A DNA stretch of 64,000 nucleotides, taken from NCBI RefSeq assembly GCF_904846345.1, contig NZ_CAJHAJ010000007.1, positions 62,001 through 126,000 of the forward strand, read 5' to 3'. Both the position numbers and the translations under genes were made by a program. The notes under the pieces are model-generated. The model did not search any database and was not told where the DNA came from. It saw nothing but the letters and a program-made list of their open reading frames with translations. This DNA is from Psychrobacter maritimus. GTDB taxonomy: Bacteria > Pseudomonadota > Gammaproteobacteria > Pseudomonadales > Moraxellaceae. Positions 24,989-34,371 of the stretch are shown here, piece after piece (within the stretch, counting starts at the first letter, position 1; each line of letters opens with the position of its first letter).

Positions 24989-26707
24989 ATGAAAGCCAGT
25001 CAATTTTTGTTTGCCACGCTAAAAGAAACTCCCAGCGATGCTGATATCGCCTCAAGCCAATTAATGGTAAGAGCAGGTCTTATTCGTAAAATCGCTTCTG
25101 GATTATATATCTGGTTGCCGATGGGTTTGCGCGTGTTGCAAAAAGTCGAACGCATCGTTCGCGAAGAGATGCAAAACGTCGGCGCTCAAGAAGTGCTGAT
25201 GCCAATGACCCAACCTGCTGAGCTTTGGCAGATGACCGGTCGATTTGACGATTATGGTCCTGAGCTATTACGCTTTAAAGACCGTCATGACCGTGATTTT
25301 GTCTTGGGCCCGACGCACGAAGAAGTCATCACCAATCTTGCCCAAGGTGAGCTGCGCAGTTATAAGCAGTTGCCGATTACCTTTTTCCAAATCCAAGGTA
25401 AGTTCCGTGATGAGATTCGTCCGCGTTTTGGCGTAATGCGTGCGCGTGAATTCACTATGAAAGACGCCTACTCGTTCCATGTTGACCAAGCGTCACTCGC
25501 CAAAACTTACCATGATATGTATGACGCTTATACGCGCATCTTTACCCGTTTGGGTTTGGATTTCCGTGCGGTACAAGCGGATACGGGTTCTATCGGCGGT
25601 TTTGCTTCGCATGAGTTCCATGTGTTGGCAGACAGCGGCGAAGACGATATCGCCTTCTCAGATTCTTCTGATTATGCGGCCAACGTCGAGCTTGCTGAAT
25701 CGGTAAGCACCGCTGAGCGTCAGCCGCCGAAGATGGAGCGCGAAGACGTCTTAACGGAAAACATGACCAGCTGTAAAGTGGTTGCTGAACATCTGGGCGT
25801 ACCGCTAGAGACGACGGTGAAAACCTTAATCGTTCATGGTCATACTGAAGATGGTGAGCCGCAATTAATCGCTATCGTTTTACGTGGCGATCATCAGCTC
25901 AATACCATTAAAGCTGAAAAAATCGAAGAAGCCAATGTGCCGCTTACGATGGCCTCTGATGAAGAGCTCATAGCAGCGGGTCTGCATAAAGGCTTTATCG
26001 GTGTTGATTTGGACATGCCAGTATTTGTTGATCGCTCAGCCGCGACCTTGTCAGATTTTGTCACGGGCGCGAATGAAGTCAATAAACATACCATTGGTAT
26101 GAACTGGGTACGTGATGCAAGCATTACTCGTATTGTTGATGTGCGCAATGTACAAGAAGGCGACCCTTCTCCAGATGGTAAAGGCACGCTAAAAATCAAA
26201 CGTGGTATCGAAGTCGGTCATATCTTCCAGTTGGGTGATAAGTACTCGCAAGCGCTGAATGCTACCGTATCTGGTGAAGATGGCAAGCCTGTTACCCTAA
26301 TGATGGGTTGTTATGGTATCGGCGTTAGCCGTATCATCGCGGCTGCCATCGAGCAAAACAACGACGAAAACGGCATCATGTGGCCAAAAACGCCAACCGT
26401 TGATGACTCGATTGCGCCTTTTGAAGTGGCTATCATTCCGATGAAGTCAAAAGAAGAGACCGTCATGGAGACGGCGACCGCTTTGTATGAAGAGCTAAAA
26501 GCGCAAGGCATCAATGTCCTACTTGATGACCGTAACGAGCGTCCAGGCGTTAAGTTTGCCGACCTTGAATTGATTGGTATTCCGCATCGTATCGTGGTTT
26601 CAGACCGTAACTTGGCTGAAGGCAAATACGAATACGTCAATCGCCGTGAGGCAGAAAAGCAAATGCTCAGCCGTGAAGAAGTCATGGCAAAAGTAAGCAG
26701 AAAATAG
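24989..26707 (+). CDS. proS: Prolyl-tRNA synthetase (bacterial type with editing domain)
   Basis: 572 residues, standard length for the bacterial (INS-containing) form. Class II motifs: [25 protein letters not shown], motif 2 [27 protein letters not shown], and motif 3 [13 protein letters not shown]. The inserted editing domain lies about 225-400 (with KTLIVHG and FIGVDLDM). The C-terminal anticodon-binding domain starts near 470. It charges tRNA-Pro. The strong terminator at 26736-26772 follows. Confidence 0.97.
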   Translation: MKASQFLFATLKETPSDADIASSQLMVRAGLIRKIASGLYIWLPMGLRVLQKVERIVREEMQNVGAQEVLMPMTQPAELWQMTGRFDDYGPELLRFKDRHDRDFVLGPTHEEVITNLAQGELRSYKQLPITFFQIQGKFRDEIRPRFGVMRAREFTMKDAYSFHVDQASLAKTYHDMYDAYTRIFTRLGLDFRAVQADTGSIGGFASHEFHVLADSGEDDIAFSDSSDYAANVELAESVSTAERQPPKMEREDVLTENMTSCKVVAEHLGVPLETTVKTLIVHGHTEDGEPQLIAIVLRGDHQLNTIKAEKIEEANVPLTMASDEELIAAGLHKGFIGVDLDMPVFVDRSAATLSDFVTGANEVNKHTIGMNWVRDASITRIVDVRNVQEGDPSPDGKGTLKIKRGIEVGHIFQLGDKYSQALNATVSGEDGKPVTLMMGCYGIGVSRIIAAAIEQNNDENGIMWPKTPTVDDSIAPFEVAIIPMKSKEETVMETATALYEELKAQGINVLLDDRNERPGVKFADLELIGIPHRIVVSDRNLAEGKYEYVNRREAEKQMLSREEVMAKVSRK

Positions 26708-26735
26708 TTTTATTAATAAAACTTATGCCATAAAA

Positions 26736-26772
26736 AGCGCCTGTCTTAGTGAATAAGATAGGCGCTTTTTTT
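26736..26772. terminator. Strong bidirectional intrinsic terminator
   Basis: A 13-bp stem AGCGCCTGTCTTA (26736-26748) / TAAGATAGGCGCT (26754-26766), with A-run and T-run on each side. It ends proS and may also end queF from the other strand. Confidence 0.9.
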
Positions 26773-26819
26773 ATATCCAAACTAATTGCTCAGTAACTGA
26801 TGAAAAGCCAACCTTTTAC

Positions 26820-27716
26820 CTACTGACGTATTAAACGGCTTGGTTTAGGTAATAAGCTCATATCACTGACACGGCATGGATTGATATCGATACCGCCGCG
26901 GCGTGTATACCATGCGCGAACCATCAATGTACTTGGCTGATAGTATTGACTCAAATCAGCAAATATCTGCTCGACACATTGCTCATGAAAACCATTATGC
27001 TGACGAAAGCTTAAGATATAACGCAGCATATTGGCAGTATTAACTGGCTTTTCACTGCTTATCGAAACCGCCAATGTGCCCCAATCTGGCTGATTGGTCA
27101 CCGGACAATTACTACGCAGCAAGTTAGAATAAAAGCTAAAGGGTTCACTACTGCTTTGAGAGCTTTTTTGAAAGTCTTCTAAACTACGCTCAGCATCATT
27201 CTCATTGGCTAATAATGACGCATCAGGATGTTCAGTTAGCGCTACTTTATCGCTGCTATTTGCAAGTGCCTCATCGATGCAAACACCTTCAGGTTGTGCA
27301 ATCAATAAGCCTGTTGCTTTATCGTTCAGGTCATCATTTAAATCAAATAGCTCAACCTGTACTTCTGCTTGTACGCAGGCTGATAAGTCTTTGGCTATCA
27401 GCGCTTGCACCTCGTCCCAGCCAGAAAACTCAGTAAAGTTAATACTGTTTAAATATAACTTAAGCGACTTTGACTCAACGATAAATGGCGAGCTTGCCGG
27501 AATACCAAAGCGAGCGATAGCCACTTGTGAAATACCTTGGGAATTTAACCAAGACATCTCAAACGCCTGCCACCAGTCTATACCCACTGCCAGCTTATCA
27601 TCATGCCAGCCAATCGCATCACGTCCCATACTACGAGCAATCGGATATAGCGTCTCTGGACTATACTCAGTCGGATAGTCGGTAGTTTGCTCACCCAAGA
27701 TACCGTGAATACTCAT
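26820..27716 (-). CDS. queF: NADPH-dependent 7-cyano-7-deazaguanine reductase (long QueF)
   Basis: 298 residues, a long-form QueF (two tandem T-fold halves). The N-terminal half shows GIPASSPFIVESKSLKLYLNS (about 71-91). The C-terminal half has the catalytic C204 in NCPVTNQPDWG, then RYILSFRQHNGFHEQCVEQIF and RRGGIDINPCRV. It reduces preQ0 to preQ1 in queuosine synthesis for tRNA wobble positions. A Ser/Asp/Glu-rich link (about 155-190) joins the halves. AGGAAG precedes the start. Confidence 0.93.
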   Translation of the reverse strand: MSIHGILGEQTTDYPTEYSPETLYPIARSMGRDAIGWHDDKLAVGIDWWQAFEMSWLNSQGISQVAIARFGIPASSPFIVESKSLKLYLNSINFTEFSGWDEVQALIAKDLSACVQAEVQVELFDLNDDLNDKATGLLIAQPEGVCIDEALANSSDKVALTEHPDASLLANENDAERSLEDFQKSSQSSSEPFSFYSNLLRSNCPVTNQPDWGTLAVSISSEKPVNTANMLRYILSFRQHNGFHEQCVEQIFADLSQYYQPSTLMVRAWYTRRGGIDINPCRVSDMSLLPKPSRLIRQ

Positions 27717-27824
27717 TTATCTTCCTAATATTAAAGCGTTAAAATTTTACCAAAATATTTAATTACCAATCAGGTTAAACAGGTCATGCAGGCAGTAAAA
27801 GTATGACCTTTTAAACTGCAAATA

Positions 27825-28658
27825 CTACAAGCGTACGCGTGAACCATTACTCAATAATCGATAAGCGATGGTATAAAATATCGCACAGAATACAAAAATC
27901 GCCGCCATCGAATACCAAACATTGACATCAGAATATCCCAAGATGCCATAACGGAACGAGTTCACCATATAGACAATCGGGTTCAATAACGAGACGTTTT
28001 GCCAAAATGGTGACAAATTTTCCATCGAGTAAAACACCCCGCCAAGATAGGTCAGTGGCGTTAATACAAAGCTTGGAATGATGGAGATATCATCAAATGA
28101 GCGGGCAAATACTGCGTTAATAAAGCCACCCAATGAAAACAAGATAGAGGTGCCAAGCACCGTAAATACCGTCACAAATAAATGCTCGATACCAAGGTCA
28201 GTAAAGAACAGCGCCACTATCGAGACGATGATACCAATCGCCAGTCCGCGAAAGATACCACCACTGATATAACCCATCAAAATCGCATGCTTAGACACCG
28301 GCGAAACCAAAAGCTCTTCGATACTGGCGGTAAATTTGGCGCTAAAGAAGCTCGATACCACGTTAGAGTAACTGTTGGTGATAATCGACATCATAATGAG
28401 ACCGGGCACGATAAATTGCATGTATGGCACGCCGCCCATTTCACCGACGCGCGAGCCAATCATCTTACCAAAGATGACAAAGTATAAGCTCATGGTAATG
28501 ACTGGCGGCAGCAACGTTTGCGGCCAAATACGTAAAATCCGGCGCACTTCTTTGACTAGGATAGTACGAAATGCAATCCACTTTTGGGCAATGGTTAAAC
28601 CGTCATGAGGACGAGATACCTGTGCTGCTTTATTCATATCACCCATGTCCTGACTCAT
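27825..28658 (-). CDS. ABC transporter permease (ABC-2 type, YadH-like)
   Basis: 277 residues with about six membrane helices; the family block VYFMNPFSY equivalent is present as SLLNPIVYMVNSFRYGILG. It starts inside the stop of the ATPase gene (ATGA overlap), so both are made together. It forms an export complex with the upstream ATPase. Substrate unknown; YadGH-type systems are unassigned exporters. It probably sits in the inner membrane as a dimer. Confidence 0.9.
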   Translation of the reverse strand: MSQDMGDMNKAAQVSRPHDGLTIAQKWIAFRTILVKEVRRILRIWPQTLLPPVITMSLYFVIFGKMIGSRVGEMGGVPYMQFIVPGLIMMSIITNSYSNVVSSFFSAKFTASIEELLVSPVSKHAILMGYISGGIFRGLAIGIIVSIVALFFTDLGIEHLFVTVFTVLGTSILFSLGGFINAVFARSFDDISIIPSFVLTPLTYLGGVFYSMENLSPFWQNVSLLNPIVYMVNSFRYGILGYSDVNVWYSMAAIFVFCAIFYTIAYRLLSNGSRVRL

Positions 28659-29617
28659 AGTCCCGCCTCCTTCATACTGTCTGCACTATCGATATTTTTG
28701 TCTACCAAGCGCATAAATAACTCTTCTAAGCGGTTGGCCTTGTTACGCATACTCGCCACAGTAATGCCTTGCTCTGATAATTGGTTAAAGACACCATTTA
28801 ACGACTCGCCTTCTGTTAGAGTCACTTCAAGCGTCTGCTCATCTGGCTGCGCCAATCCCGTTATCCCAGTCAAATCTAATTGACGCGTAAGCGGCGTCTC
28901 TAAATCAAAAACAAAAGTCTCAACCGACAATTGAGCGAGTAAATCTTTCATCTCTGTATTAATACGAATCTCACCATGATCCAAAATCGCGATACGCTTA
29001 CACAGCTGCTCTGCTTCTTCTAGATAGTGCGTGGTCAAGATAATGGTGGTGTTTTCTTCGATATTAATCTGCTGCATAAACTCCCACATAGAGCGGCGCA
29101 GCTCGATATCAACACCAGCCGTTGGCTCATCAAGAATCAACAGTTTTGGCTTATGAATCAATGCACGAGCAATCATCAAGCGGCGTTTCATACCGCCTGA
29201 TAATTCGCGTGATTTGCTATCACGTTTGTCCCATAACCCGAGCGCGGTCAGTAAGCGCTTGGCCCGTGGACGTGCTTCTTTGGCAGAAATACCAAAGTAA
29301 CCCGCCTGAGTAATCAAGATGTCTTCCACTTTTTCGAACTGATTAAAGTTAAACTCTTGCGGTACAACCCCAAGGTATTGCTTGGCCACCGAAGGATTTT
29401 CTAACAAATCCGTGCCAAAAATCTTTACGCTACCGGCCGTCGGCTTAAACAGTGAGCTAATAATGCCAATCATCGTTGACTTACCAGCACCATTTGGCCC
29501 AAGCAGCGCAAAAAAACCACCCTGCGGGACGGTTAAACTGACATCTTTGAGTGCCGAAAACCCATTGCTATAGGTTTTGGATAAATTCTGAATAGCAAGT
29601 GCTGGTACTTCAGACAT
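28655..29617 (-). CDS. ABC transporter ATP-binding protein (YadG-like)
   Basis: 320 residues. Walker A GPNGAGKS at 40-47, signature LSGGMKRR near 140-147, Walker B LLILDEPTAGVD, and switch H in TTHYLEEAE. The C-terminal part (about 230-320) is the accessory region seen in ABC-2 export ATPases. It drives the adjoining permease by ATP hydrolysis. First gene of a two-gene operon. Confidence 0.93.
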   Translation of the reverse strand: MSEVPALAIQNLSKTYSNGFSALKDVSLTVPQGGFFALLGPNGAGKSTMIGIISSLFKPTAGSVKIFGTDLLENPSVAKQYLGVVPQEFNFNQFEKVEDILITQAGYFGISAKEARPRAKRLLTALGLWDKRDSKSRELSGGMKRRLMIARALIHKPKLLILDEPTAGVDIELRRSMWEFMQQINIEENTTIILTTHYLEEAEQLCKRIAILDHGEIRINTEMKDLLAQLSVETFVFDLETPLTRQLDLTGITGLAQPDEQTLEVTLTEGESLNGVFNQLSEQGITVASMRNKANRLEELFMRLVDKNIDSADSMKEAGL

Positions 29618-29785
29618 GAATACCTCTTTATTGGTTATAAATTTGTATGGACAGCGATTTTTAGCATACTGGTATTTTTAGTATACTAATATCTAGAAGA
29701 GACGATGTAATGTCATAAAGTGAGGCTACTAGCAATGAATTTCAACTGTGCCCTATGAGAAGTATCATATTGATAATACTCATCA

Positions 29786-29826
29786 TTAAAAAAGCGCCTA
29801 CCTCATTAAATGAAATAGACGCTTTA
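29786..29826. terminator. Hairpin terminator between cytochrome c and ABC genes
   Basis: AAAGCG and CGCTTT arms with further pairs (CTA/TAG, TCAT/ATGA) around small internal mismatches, A-run on one side and T-rich on the other. Likely ends the minus-strand cytochrome c gene, whose 3' end is at 29962. Confidence 0.6.
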
Positions 29827-29961
29827 TCAATACAGGCGTTAAAAGGCTGAATAGATTTATTAGCAATAAATCATGCTTACACAGTTAAATTATCAGCCTA
29901 AAAACCATTTGGCTAAATGTAGCTTACTATCTAGCAAATAATAACTAGCAACTAATAAAAA

Positions 29962-30639
29962 CTAGCTTGCTTCACCAATCATATAATCAACCGCGCTTTG
30001 TACTTCTTCATCAGGAATATCCGCGCCGCCTTTGGCAGGCATGGCGTTGAAGCCATTGATAGCATGGGTATACAAAGTCTCTGTACCTTTTGCGATACGA
30101 GGTCCCCAAGCACCAGCGTCACCTAACATAGGTGAACCAAGTAAGCCTGACGCATGACAAGTTTGGCAGACAGCGTTATACACATCTTTACCATCACGAG
30201 GACCATCACCTGCAGCTGGACCAGCAGAACGTGCGGTCACGTCACAGACTTCGTCGTCTTCAAAGCATACTTTAGCAACAGGTTGAATACGAGCAATCAA
30301 GTTAGGATACAAAGCAATCAGCTTTTGTACTTGCGGCGTGTCCTCTGGAATTGGCTCTTCAGCAGCAGGTGCTGCAGCGGCAGTTGCTTCAGCTGGCGCA
30401 GCGGCATCAGCACCGTCTGTTGCAGTTGCAGCAGCATCAGCAGGTGCAGCCCCATCGGTGGTATCTGCAGCCGCTTGGGTATCATCACCCAGTTTTTGCG
30501 GCGCATTTTCGACAACGTCTTGCCCTTCTGCAACATCAGAGATGGTTACAGGAGTGTCTACAACACTTTCAGCTTGGCTCACAGCGATACTAGCGATTCC
30601 TAGAATGGCAGCTGCCGATAACATAACTACTTTTCTCAT
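29962..30639 (-). CDS. Cytochrome c (class I, c5-like) with Ala-rich linker
   Basis: 225 residues. A signal peptide (about 1-24, ending SQAES) is followed by a long Ala/Asp/Glu linker (about 30-100). The heme domain (about 105-225) has the attachment site C158-Q-T-C161-H162 and a likely axial methionine M200 in FNAMPAKGG. A cysteine pair at C125 and C132 may form a disulfide. It is probably a periplasmic electron carrier, perhaps feeding an oxidase. The Ala-rich spacer suggests a flexible tether. GC-rich repetitive codons in the linker are unusual against neighbours. Confidence 0.9.
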   Translation of the reverse strand: MRKVVMLSAAAILGIASIAVSQAESVVDTPVTISDVAEGQDVVENAPQKLGDDTQAAADTTDGAAPADAAATATDGADAAAPAEATAAAAPAAEEPIPEDTPQVQKLIALYPNLIARIQPVAKVCFEDDEVCDVTARSAGPAAGDGPRDGKDVYNAVCQTCHASGLLGSPMLGDAGAWGPRIAKGTETLYTHAINGFNAMPAKGGADIPDEEVQSAVDYMIGEAS

Positions 30640-31011
30640 TCGTCACGTTCTCTTATTGCGTATACAAGGGCCGACACGGCTTGGACATTCTGTCTGTCCT
30701 CCTTTGATAACCAAACCAGTTATCAATAGCAAACAGCCATCCCGCATGCAGGCGCGCTTGTAATCGGTGATTATAAATATGGATTCTCCCTGACATTATA
30801 AGGGAAAAGACAGGTAGATTGCCATGCCTGTTTGCTGACTATGGTGTTTTTTCTTAAAAAACCTCAATAGCGACCTTCATTCGTTGGCTTTATGACTTTT
30901 ATTTGTTAGACTAAGCGGTCTTAATTTTTAGACGTCTCGCAGTATTAACGACAGCTAATTATCCCCGTTTATACAGGGCGTTAATTAGTACGTTTTTAGT
31001 CAATAATTTAT
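30640..31011. other. Intergenic region between cytochrome c and tRNA-Arg
   Basis: About 370 bp with no gene. A perfect dyad TTGATAAC-7-GTTATCAA at 30704-30726 lies 65 bp upstream of the cytochrome c start. The half-site spacing is too wide for a canonical FNR box. No other feature is supported. Confidence 0.5.
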
Positions 31012-31088
31012 GCGCTCGTAGCTCAGTTGGATAGAGTATCGGTCTCCGAAGCCGAGGGTCGTGGGTTCGATTCCCGCCGAGCGCACCA
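31012..31088 (+). tRNA. tRNA-Arg (anticodon CCG)
   Basis: A 77-nt cloverleaf with CCA. GCGCTCG pairs with CGAGCGC in the acceptor arm. The anticodon stem TCGGT/GCCGA encloses CTCCGAA, giving anticodon CCG (reads CGG). The D-arm and T-arm (GTGGG-TTCGATT-CCCGC) are regular. No integration is visible next to it. Confidence 0.97.
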
Positions 31089-31251
31089 ATCACCATAATC
31101 AGCAGTATTTTACCTTTTCCTAGTCTCACCCATCATCTCTATAACCCTTTGACAGCAACGCTTGGCGTTCTTAGCTGCTGCTTATAACTGTGCGCTAACA
31201 TCGATAAAATGTTGTACATAGAGTTGTTAAATCTACTCAATTTATATAAAA

Positions 31252-31617
31252 CTACTCTGTATCTTGTAAATTTGCGGTTAATTGAGCACGGCTGGGTACA
31301 CGGTGATAATTAATCACGGGTACGTCACCCAAACGGCGCTGACCGGCGGCAATCTTTTTATCAATCGTAATCATGGCAATTTTTTTATCATGCTTACTGA
31401 TAAGCAAATGATTAGTTTTGCGGTTGACACGATAGTCAGGAAAATGCTGCTTTAGCAACTCTGAGGTTTTTTGCAGCGCATCATTTATCGGTGTTTTCAT
31501 ACCTGTCGACTTTGGACTGTTCTTATCAGCGACTTTAGGGGCGCGCGATTTTGCCAACAACCATAATCCAACGACGACCGCCAGCAATATGACAAGCCAC
31601 CACATTCCATCTATCAT
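31252..31617 (-). CDS. Hypothetical membrane-anchored protein
   Basis: 121 residues. One membrane helix (about 5-23, WWLVILLAVVVGLWLLA) and a soluble part (about 45-121) with basic and helical character (DALQKTSELLKQHFPDYRVNRK, then HLLISKHDKKIAMITID). The pattern resembles a small DUF2726-like or nuclease-like fold but too little is seen. It is divergent from the sirtuin gene with a 35-bp gap, so their promoters overlap. Confidence 0.7.
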   Translation of the reverse strand: MIDGMWWLVILLAVVVGLWLLAKSRAPKVADKNSPKSTGMKTPINDALQKTSELLKQHFPDYRVNRKTNHLLISKHDKKIAMITIDKKIAAGQRRLGDVPVINYHRVPSRAQLTANLQDTE

Positions 31618-31652
31618 AGAAGTCTATATCCATTGTTAATAAGGGTTAGGTC

Positions 31653-32453
31653 ATGTTAGCAGAATTATCAGCAGCGTTAATAGCAGAAGTCGAGCGTGCG
31701 GCCAAACTACTTGGCGCAAAACAGCGCATTTGTATTTTAACTGGCGCAGGGATTTCAGCAGAAAGCGGTATTCCCACTTTTCGAGATAAGCAAACAGGCC
31801 TCTGGGAAAACTATGGCGCTGAAGATTTGGCGACGCCAGAGGCTTTTGCACGTGACCCAAAGCTGGTTTGGGGATGGTATCAGTGGCGCAGACAAGTGGT
31901 CGCCGATAAAAAACCAAATCCCGCCCATGAGGCCTTAGCGCAGTGGCAGTATCATAGCCAATCCTCTGGCCAGCAAATGACGCTTATTACCCAAAATGTC
32001 GATGACTTGCATGAACAGGCTGGCAGTACGGTCACTCATCTGCATGGACATCTATGGCGTAATCGCTGTAGCCAATGTAAGACACCCTATCAGAAGCAGT
32101 CTAGAGGCTCATACAGCAGCGCCGACACTATGGATTATAGTGAGGCGCTGATTAACTGTCCGCATTGTGATGGTTATATTAGACCAGATATCGTTTGGTT
32201 TGGTGAAGCGTTGCCCGTACAAGCATGGGAGACGGCTGAACAAGCGGCGGCTGCTTGTGAGGCTTTTATCAGTATTGGTACGTCAAGTCTCGTCTACCCT
32301 GCCGCTGGGCTGGCACAACTAGCAAAAGATAATGGCGCCAAAATCATTGAGATAAACCCAAATCCGACACCCAATGCCATCGTGGATATCACCTTAGCGG
32401 AAAAAGCAGGAATGGTGATGCCGTTATTAATCCAAAAAATCACTGCGTTATAA
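31653..32453 (+). CDS. cobB: NAD-dependent protein deacylase (sirtuin, CobB-like)
   Basis: 266 residues. NAD motif GAGISAESGIPTFRD (31-45), TQNVDDLHEQAGS, catalytic H131 in HLHGHLW, and zinc cysteines CSQC and CPHC. Y76-x-x-R79 (in WYQWRR) matches the Y-x-x-R pair that lets CobB-type class III sirtuins accept succinyl-lysine, so both deacetylase and desuccinylase activity are plausible. Later blocks SIGTSSLVYPAAGL and IIEINPNPTPN complete the Rossmann domain. It is probably a global regulator of metabolic enzymes. Length is standard. Confidence 0.93.
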   Translation: MLAELSAALIAEVERAAKLLGAKQRICILTGAGISAESGIPTFRDKQTGLWENYGAEDLATPEAFARDPKLVWGWYQWRRQVVADKKPNPAHEALAQWQYHSQSSGQQMTLITQNVDDLHEQAGSTVTHLHGHLWRNRCSQCKTPYQKQSRGSYSSADTMDYSEALINCPHCDGYIRPDIVWFGEALPVQAWETAEQAAAACEAFISIGTSSLVYPAAGLAQLAKDNGAKIIEINPNPTPNAIVDITLAEKAGMVMPLLIQKITAL

Positions 32454-32488
32454 TCGCTTGACCCTAAAATAATAGCAAATGACAAAAC

Positions 32489-32528
32489 AAAAGGCTTAAC
32501 GATTGATATCAATCGTTAAGCCTTTTTT
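32489..32528. terminator. Strong intrinsic terminator downstream of cobB
   Basis: Palindrome with arms AAAAGGCTTAACGATTGA and TCAATCGTTAAGCCTTTT meeting at the centre, with T-run. It serves both cobB and the convergent deaminase gene. Confidence 0.9.
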
Positions 32529-32568
32529 ATTAAAGATATATACAATCAGTATCTTACTGCATCAATAC

Positions 32569-33567
32569 TTATTGCAGCGCAAGATCAACTCTCGCTAGGT
32601 ATGCTTCTTTTAATTCATCATCTATGAATGATGATCTAAAAGAGTTTTTTACCAAAGTAATAATATCGTTTTCCGTTAGCGGCAGATTTTCACATAAATT
32701 GATAAAGTTTTGATTGATATAGCCTTTGAAATAAGCAGGATCGTCGGAGTTGACGCTGACATTAAGACCATAATCTAACAGCGCTTTGATATTATGCGCT
32801 TGATAGCTGTCAAAAACTTTAAGTTCGATATTAGAGTTTGGGCAAACCGTCAGCGGCATTTGCTCCTCTTTTAGGCGTTGCATCAATGCGGCACTTTTTA
32901 TCGATTGCACACCATGGTCAATTCTACTGATACCCAGTAAATTCAACGCTTCATAAATATACGAAAAATCGGCTTCTTCGCCAGCATGGGCGACCAATGT
33001 AAAGCCTGCTTCTTTTGCCTTTTTAAAGACCTCTTTAAACTTGGCAGGAGGGTTACCCAGCTCCGAAGAATCAAGACCGACACCGATGATATCGTCCTTA
33101 AACGCCATCGCTTCTTCTAAGGTCTCAAAGGCCTCTTCTTGCGATAAATGGCGCAAAAAACACATGATGATACAAGAAGTGATGCCATATTTTTCTTTAG
33201 CATCATCGAGTGCCTCTTTGATACCAGTAATAACGGCTGCAAAAGGTACACCCCTTGCGGTATGGGTTTGCGGATCAAAAAATATCTCAGTATGAATGAC
33301 ATTGTCTTCCACACACTTAAGAATGTATTCCCACGTTAAATCGTAGAAATCGTCTTTGGTCATTAGGACGTTGGCGCCCGCATAATAGATATCTAAAAAG
33401 GTTTGTAGATTGGTAAAATTATAGGCGCGGCGTACATCTTCGATGTCATTATAAGGGATGTCTATATTATTTTTTTTCGCCAATCTGAACATCAGCTCCG
33501 GTTCTAATGAGCCTTCAATATGCAAATGCAGTTCTGCTTTGGGTAATTTCTTTATTAATTCAATCAT
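32569..33567 (-). CDS. Adenine deaminase / adenosine deaminase family protein
   Basis: 332 residues from ATG 33567; the open frame runs 33 codons further up, but the family homology starts at KLPKAELHLHIEG. Metal ligands H14 and H16 (ELHLHIEG), catalytic HAGEE, DHG (RIDHGVQS) and SDDPAYF are visible. The wording LEPELMFRLAKKNNIDIPY, FLDIYYAGANVLMT and CPNSNIELKVF fits the subfamily shown to act on adenine rather than adenosine. It would feed hypoxanthine salvage in the cytoplasm. The substrate is inferred from the subgroup pattern. Confidence 0.85.
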   Translation of the reverse strand: MIELIKKLPKAELHLHIEGSLEPELMFRLAKKNNIDIPYNDIEDVRRAYNFTNLQTFLDIYYAGANVLMTKDDFYDLTWEYILKCVEDNVIHTEIFFDPQTHTARGVPFAAVITGIKEALDDAKEKYGITSCIIMCFLRHLSQEEAFETLEEAMAFKDDIIGVGLDSSELGNPPAKFKEVFKKAKEAGFTLVAHAGEEADFSYIYEALNLLGISRIDHGVQSIKSAALMQRLKEEQMPLTVCPNSNIELKVFDSYQAHNIKALLDYGLNVSVNSDDPAYFKGYINQNFINLCENLPLTENDIITLVKNSFRSSFIDDELKEAYLARVDLALQ

Positions 33568-33769
33568 AGTGTTCCAGTAGTGGCTTTTATTAAGCGCTGC
33601 GTTTGTCAGCGGGGTATATCTATAAAGGCTATTATATTTCAATTGGCCATAAAACCCCATAGACAAACAGCAAACCCTTGCATTCAGCTATAAACACGAC
33701 TTTATAAGGGTGACTTTATAATAAGGGTTACTGCATAAAGGCCATTTCATAGATACAGTATTAAAAACA

Positions 33770-34294
33770 CTATTTTAAAAATACCACGGTATCAGATAAC
33801 TCATTACCGGCGGGATCATCGCCTAGATGATAATACTGACGCAATAACTGACCTACCTCATCTAGTAGCTCCGCTAAGCTTTCTTCAGTTTTTTGATTGG
33901 CAATACCTGAAACTGCTTTTTCACACATGGCGCGCCACACGGTCGGGCTTACATGCGTGCTAATACCGCGATCCGCGACGATTTCAAGCTTATGCTCGCA
34001 GATATTGACGTAGATTAAAACACCTGTATTTTCTTCCGTATCCCAAACGCGATATTCACTAAACAAATCAATCGCCCGGTCACGACAGTCAAGACGATAG
34101 GCATCTTGGACAGGTAAGTGATTTTCTATAATTAAAAACACCTCACCGCGATGCCCACGCTCAGCCAACGTCACCTGCTCTGTCAGCCGCGCTTTAGCCG
34201 CTGGCGTTAGCCATTTGCTATGCAGCATAGGGACAAACAGTACTTGACGCCACCAACGAGCAAAACTTGCCTGCGACGAATTGCTTTTTACCAT
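33770..34294 (-). CDS. TPM domain protein (short, no signal peptide)
   Basis: 174 residues. A TPM-type domain (about 28-150): EQVTLAERGHRGEVFLIIENHLP, WDTEENTGVLIYVNICEHKLEIVADRGI, then HVSPTVWRAMCEKAVSG. It lacks a signal peptide and the Gly-rich tail of its neighbour. It follows the longer TPM gene and LemA on the same strand and forms part of that module, which is envelope-associated but functionally undefined. Confidence 0.85.
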   Translation of the reverse strand: MVKSNSSQASFARWWRQVLFVPMLHSKWLTPAAKARLTEQVTLAERGHRGEVFLIIENHLPVQDAYRLDCRDRAIDLFSEYRVWDTEENTGVLIYVNICEHKLEIVADRGISTHVSPTVWRAMCEKAVSGIANQKTEESLAELLDEVGQLLRQYYHLGDDPAGNELSDTVVFLK

Positions 34295-34371
34295 TATATT
34301 ATTTCCTCAAGTACGCCATTGCTGGCAATCATCTAATGTCTGAACCTAACATGCCTTTATCAAAACCGCCT

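Noticed and set aside
30704..30726. FNR/ANR box upstream of the cytochrome c gene
   Set aside because: TTGAT and ATCAA halves are present, but their spacing is far wider than the four bases of the canonical site.
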